Assembly: GCA_025677815.1 (NCBI GenBank)
Contig: JAIXMP010000051.1
Location: forward strand, 124,001-188,000
Direction of reading: 5' to 3'
From: Phascolomyces articulosus
Lineage: Eukaryota; Mucoromycota; Mucoromycetes; Mucorales; Lichtheimiaceae
DNA length: 64,000 nucleotides
The notes beneath the pieces are model-generated. The model saw only the letters and a program-made list of their open reading frames with translations, was not told the origin of the DNA and made no database searches. Below are positions 59,601 through 64,000 of the stretch, piece by piece. A program made the position numbers and the translations under genes. Position 1 is the first letter of the stretch, and every line of letters begins with the position of its first letter.

Positions 59601-62100
59601 CTAACGAGTCTCCTACTGCATCCAGCGGTGTATCGATCGCTTCGTCAGCCAAAATCTTTGTATCCTTGACAAAATTTTTCCATTCAAATGGATGGAGACG
59701 TTTAAGATATTCAAGTAACGCTATCCGTGTATTTTGATTTTCTTCTTGAATAATTTCACGTAATGTCAACAGAATCTTTTCGTTGTAATGAGGTGTTAGA
59801 ACAGTAAACGTGGGCATGCTTGGGACAGGAAGTGGTTCTGACATAGGAGTTGTTAAACTTTGCGCAAAGAAACGCATTCGGCGTTCTGCTTCACTTTGCT
59901 GTGGGGAATATTCAGTCTCATATGCAATATCCTCTTGCGCCACAAAGAACGTTGGTTCTTCAAGTGATGTTTTCTGCTTGTTGGAAATGTCTGGAACCTA
60001 TGTTAAAAGTTGTCAATGCAAAACTGTATTTTCGATATATTCGCAAAGAAAAAGGTTACTTTTTACCTGTTGGTATAAAAGTTTCTCAACATGATCAGCT
60101 GATAACAAATGGTCACGATACATGGCAATGACAAACGTATTCCATACTTGTGAACAGAGGACTCGCGACTTACATTGTATATCCAGTTCAGACACAGCCA
60201 ATATCTTAGCATAGATACGTTTCGGTAACCGAGAATACATGTTTCTCAATGGGGTCCAAATGGAAATACCAAGATAAAAGGAACGGGCAACAGAAAACAT
60301 AGTGTTCCAAACGATATACCACAAATAAGTATCCAAAAAGAAAAGAACTAAATCCATAATAATCATAAGGACGAGTGCAACTAAAGGCATGTAGGAGCAT
60401 GATGATGAACCAATAATCACATCATTACAGTCTTCAATACGCATACTTGCCATAGCTGTTACTGGATCCTTAAAGGATAGCACCAAAAAGGCGTACGACT
60501 CAAGAAATTTGCATCCAAACACACAAACCCATAAGCCAATAGATGTTGCCCTATCCATACGCTTCAAATGAGGAAAATTAGCTGTAAATGTTTTGTACGC
60601 CTCTGCCCTGCGCTTATCTTGTTTCTTGGACTTTTTCACAAAGAGTTGTGTTTGTGGAACAATTATAAAAAATAGACTTGTCGCAATGCTGATGAATAGT
60701 TGGATAACAGAAATAGCTAATGAAATTCCACTTGTGCGGTCAAAATAAAAACAATGAACTGATGGGCCCGTGTTTGACAAAAAAGAGCGGAACAAGAAAC
60801 ATGAGTCGCCGCATCAGCATCCCAAGTTAATGGCACGTACATATATTCAACCAAGCATGCGATCAAAACAATCAATGTAGCAGTACTACTCCTGTGAGCA
60901 ACAATGGATAACAGAACTGGTACCTCGTTTTCAGCTTCGTTTTTATCCTCGCTAAGATATAAAGCACTGGCATTTGCACTGATATAGTACTAAAAGGCCA
61001 CAACGTGAATGACCCATACTCGCGTAAAGTTGACCGCCAAATGCATACAAGAACGCTTCTCTTTAAAAGTTTTGGTAAACCCTTCTGTCCAACAAATATC
61101 CCGCAAGAAGTAGTACCTTTCTTCCTGGGGTACATCCATCAACTTTCTCTTGTCTTGTAAGTTTAGCATTTTTATGCCTCCTCGAGTCCAAAACAACTAG
61201 TTGATATCGTCATACCCAATGTTATTCTCATGGTCACGTTCGCGTTTTTTGCCATCTGCCTTGTATCCTTGATCATGGATAAAATCATAAAGTGGTTATA
61301 TGATACTGCCCAAAAGTTCAGCTTCAGGAGCAACAACAGTGGTATTTGGCTTGTACGCATAATTTGCACACTTGAATATAAAACAAAATGCTTCTGGACA
61401 AAAACGGAGGTTGGACGATTCACCCCAAATAAGCAACCAAAGAGCAAGTTGCTATACACGTGCCATATTCGACATGTGTTCCATTGAATCCTGCCATGCT
61501 TCTTGTGAATCATTGGGTATATCTGTATTTTGATTTTCGTCGCTTCAATCTTCTAGATCTTGTTGAGCAGCAAAATACCACTGTTCATAGTTGGCATCAG
61601 GTTCACCAATGTAGTCAGCGTGGAGCGACTGGAGCGCTACCAATGAAGACATACGTGATGCCCGCGAATCAAGCATCGCCATAAGGCGATCATACATGTT
61701 TTGCATGCTATGAAGTTGGAATCCAAATTCATTGTAAGATGAACAAACGTTTGCTGAATTTGTTCTGGTGTCACAGCGCATTTGTGATGATGGATAGTTA
61801 TAGACTGGTGTTGGTGGCTCCCCCTTTTGATCCAACTCCGACTAAGGTTTCATTTGATAGAGTTGCCATATTATTACAAGGAATCTTTTACTGGTCATCA
61901 TATTCAGTGCTTGATGCTGTCGCTGCTACGGCTGCTGCTGCTCCTACCATCCGTGGGTTGTTACAATGTCGTTTATTTTCTATCTGCGCAAGAAGTGAAT
62001 CTGTGGAGGGAGCGTAACGCAGAAATCGCCCAGTATTATTATGCATGTTATCCTGGATATGGTCGTGAACGTCAACCTTTGATTCATGCGGAATGGCACA
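56665..62100 (-). pseudogene. FKS1: Beta-1,3-glucan synthase (FKS/GSL) pseudogene
   Basis: Nearly the full length of an FKS-type glucan synthase can be followed on the minus strand, from the N-terminal [20 protein letters not shown] (about 61680-61610) to the C-terminal MLFWLQPSKQIRNPVFS (about 56860). In-frame stops lie at 61888 (TAA), 61545 (TGA), 61452 (TAG), 61296 (TAA), 61197 (TAG), 60990 (TAG), 58384 (TAA) and 56799 (TGA); reading-frame shifts occur near 61.81, 60.82, 58.06, 57.85 and 57.28 kb. In contrast the stretch from about 60.82 to 58.387 kb stays open across introns at 60066-59998 and 58743-58657 and includes [60 protein letters not shown] and [20 protein letters not shown] of the catalytic domain. 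The normal protein is a plasma-membrane enzyme making cell-wall glucan from UDP-glucose. It cannot be made whole from this copy. The 5' limit is approximate. Confidence 0.92.
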
Positions 62101-62933
62101 GGTAATTGGGATGCTAGTTGCAGTCTCGAGTGATACATTGTCATGTGATGACGATTGGCTCTTGTAAACAGAGGCCGAAAAGATGGTAGGTTTTGATTTT
62201 GCATTCTATAAATATCGTAAATAATCCAAAAATTAATACATGAATATATCAGTTTTCATTTAATGAATGTATTTGATCTATTAGTACTAATACTATTTGA
62301 ATACTACTTGCATTGAAACATTAAGAGTTGTTCGCTAAGGATTCCCATCATGATGAGACCCAAGGTTATCAATTCCACGCATTGAAATTCCAAAAAAAAA
62401 AAAAGGATTCAATAGCGAGGAAAAGAAAGAAAGGAAGAAGAGGAAAGAGTGTAATACGGAATGATATTATTTGAGTCTATATAGGTTTTTGAAATCTTTT
62501 GTATATGCTTTTATTATAATCGAGAATGATACATTTATTGGTTTTTAATCTCACCAATACAAGTCAATCTATGTAGAGCACAGACCCCCATTGTATTATT
62601 TAAATTGCTGACACTAAACGGAAGGGATAGACAAAAAAAAGGAGGAGGGCAACAATTCACTTATGAGTTGCACTATTTACTATGTACAGAAAGTTAGCAC
62701 ACAAGTTGACGATTATAGGATTGATGCTTTAGCAGGGGTTACGATTAGCTAAACAATATATGAATATTAAATAATATGCATATTTCTCCGTTTTTTTTGA
62801 GACTTCAAAAGGGACATTCGCATCGTTCATTTTATTAATTTTTTTTATTATATTCTAGAATAAATTTACAAATTTTCGATTAAAAGATATATAAAAAAAC
62901 TATATACAATTATTATATAATCTGTAGGTTTTT
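62101..62933. other. Intergenic, AT-rich; no gene seen
   Basis: Lies upstream of the glucan synthase pseudogene and downstream of the last gene. It contains A and T runs and no supported exon. Minus-strand fragments up to about 62.2 kb could still be eroded leader of the pseudogene. Confidence 0.5.
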
Positions 62934-64000
62934 TTAAGAAAGTAAAGGAGAATTTTGAGTACTTAGTGTGGTAATCGCTGTGCTAGAACTAGCATTACTT
63001 GGAGTAGCTGTAATTATAGAGCTATTAGGGTGACTACTTTTGTTGAAATTATCAGATGTTTGTCTCCAGATAATATGGCAAAGCATATTCCCAAGATTTG
63101 CAATTTGTTCTCTATAAGGTTGGCTCGTGCGACTGTCCTCACGGCTTACCATCCACCCCTGAATGTGGTTACAAGTGTCAATTTGTAAGTGAATCAAGTA
63201 ATCCATATAACGTCCATGGTTGTAAAGGAGTAGGTGTCGTTTTCCATTAACCGTCCGAATATCCTTGACACTTTTCTTCCGATGTAATCCAGTTATCAGC
63301 TGATCAAAAGCAGAATTCCAGTCAAGTCGAGTGCTCAGTATGGAAACCATATTATTATCCAGCTTACATAGATCAGTGTGGTCAAATTCACTTAGCAATG
63401 TCGTCAGTCGTGCTGATTGAGAACCGGGAAGAGTGACAAGATCCGATGAATATAATTCACTCCAATCATTATGGTACTTACAGTATACAATGACCTAGAG
63501 CAATAAAAAGGGGAAATAGTCACAGTATTGAAAAAAGGAGGTTGCGTATTCATTTAATATATACATTTTTTCTACTCCTGGTGATACTTTTTTTTTCTTT
63601 ATCCCTTTACAATCTTCACACATTAATGTATTCTTATTTCCCATGATTGGGTCCTTTTTTCTACTTACATCAGCTACAATGGTATCTAATCGGTCGCGAG
63701 CATTGGTTACAATATCATCTAAAGTGTAACCTTCGAGAAGAAGCATTTCATCAATTGAATCCCTTATCAGTGCATTGGTTTTAGATGGTGGATGGATATT
63801 CTTGTACATAGTAGTAGGGCTCATACGGCCCTGATAAACAACTAATATAAAATATTCTAGCCATAATCCTTCTTCCTCTACGTCAGAAGCAGCAACAATA
63901 AGAGTATGCTTCCAATTTCCCGCTCGTCCACCGTCAGGAGTAAAAGATAGATCATGACTGGTCACTGTTGCACCAACAGACTTGTCCTTCATTCGTATAC
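62934..64000 (-). CDS. Unrecognised protein, 3' part only (5' end beyond the window)
   Basis: Two exons are visible on the minus strand: the upstream one runs from the window edge to 63669 and the last is 63494-62934, joined in phase 0 (ADV-like junction, then VIVYCKYHNDWSELYSSDLV). The frame is open to the window edge, so the first Met seen (63992) need not be the start. About 297 residues are visible. I do not recognise a domain. Visible features: RIDSIDEML-type acidic helix (LIRDSIDEMLLLEGYTLDDI), GLHRKKSVKDIRTVNGKRHL, a strand-rich LLLYNHGRYMDYLIHLQID, and a Ser/Thr/Asn-rich low-complexity tail of about 45 residues. No signal peptide or membrane segment in the visible part. The exon boundaries and codon use suggest a real gene; its role is unknown. 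Confidence 0.7.

Noticed and set aside
56665..62100. UAA/UAG read as glutamine (genetic code change), since several glucan synthase stops fall at Gln positions
   Set aside because: One stop (60990) sits at a Trp position, others are TGA, frameshifts are also present, and all other genes in the window use TAA/TAG as ordinary stops with none inside their frames. Pseudogene decay explains it better.

Overview
The window is nuclear DNA of a filamentous fungus, most likely an early-diverging one of the Mucoromycota (Mucorales-like). The evidence is strongly AT-rich DNA, many short GT-AG introns (mostly 50-150 nt), long T and A runs between genes, and fungal markers: ERG6, DRE2, STE12, a CLA4-type PAK kinase, RRN3, GAL7, MAM33 and a relic of beta-1,3-glucan synthase. 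I cannot name a genus. I found no tRNA, rRNA, CRISPR array or intact transposon.

Layout. 0-10 kb: a DH-PH Rho GEF (+) and a tiny Ecl1-type cysteine-motif gene (+) in long gene-poor spacers. 10-31 kb: a one-domain C2 protein (+), the Fe-S protein DRE2 (-), and on the + strand a DENND6-type Rab GEF, an orphan protein with an NPF motif, a multi-pass membrane/coiled-coil protein, the mitochondrial matrix protein MAM33 and ERG6. 31-44 kb: a flavin amine oxidase with a signal peptide (-, convergent with ERG6), then STE12 (-) and a PH-CRIB-kinase PAK (+) arranged head to head. 44-55 kb: RRN3 (+), an unrecognised membrane protein (-), GAL7 (-) and an acyl-CoA synthetase (-). 55-62 kb: a heavily mutated glucan synthase pseudogene (-). 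The window ends inside an unrecognised gene (-).

How the genes relate. Several act in polarity, signalling or membrane traffic (Rho GEF, PAK, STE12, DENND6, C2). The PAK/STE12 pair is notable because in yeasts PAK kinases act upstream of the MAPK cascade that ends at Ste12. The others are ordinary metabolism and housekeeping: sterol synthesis, Leloir pathway, fatty-acid activation, polyamine/amine oxidation, cytosolic Fe-S assembly, Pol I transcription. C2, MAM33 and ERG6 have a more uniform codon choice (AAG, GGT, GCT, CTT/TTG) suggesting high expression.

The best leads are: a 5-nt microexon in the acyl-CoA synthetase that exactly rebuilds the catalytic PKTSTGK motif; a five-unit, 17-18 bp tandem array of RFX/X-box-like palindromes in the STE12/PAK intergenic region; and the glucan synthase pseudogene, whose nonsense codons all fit C-to-T (or G-to-A) transitions while about 750 central codons stay open. 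Several intergenic stretches hold decayed coding relics that I could not identify. All exon boundaries come from manual reading of splice sites and frames, with no transcript data.
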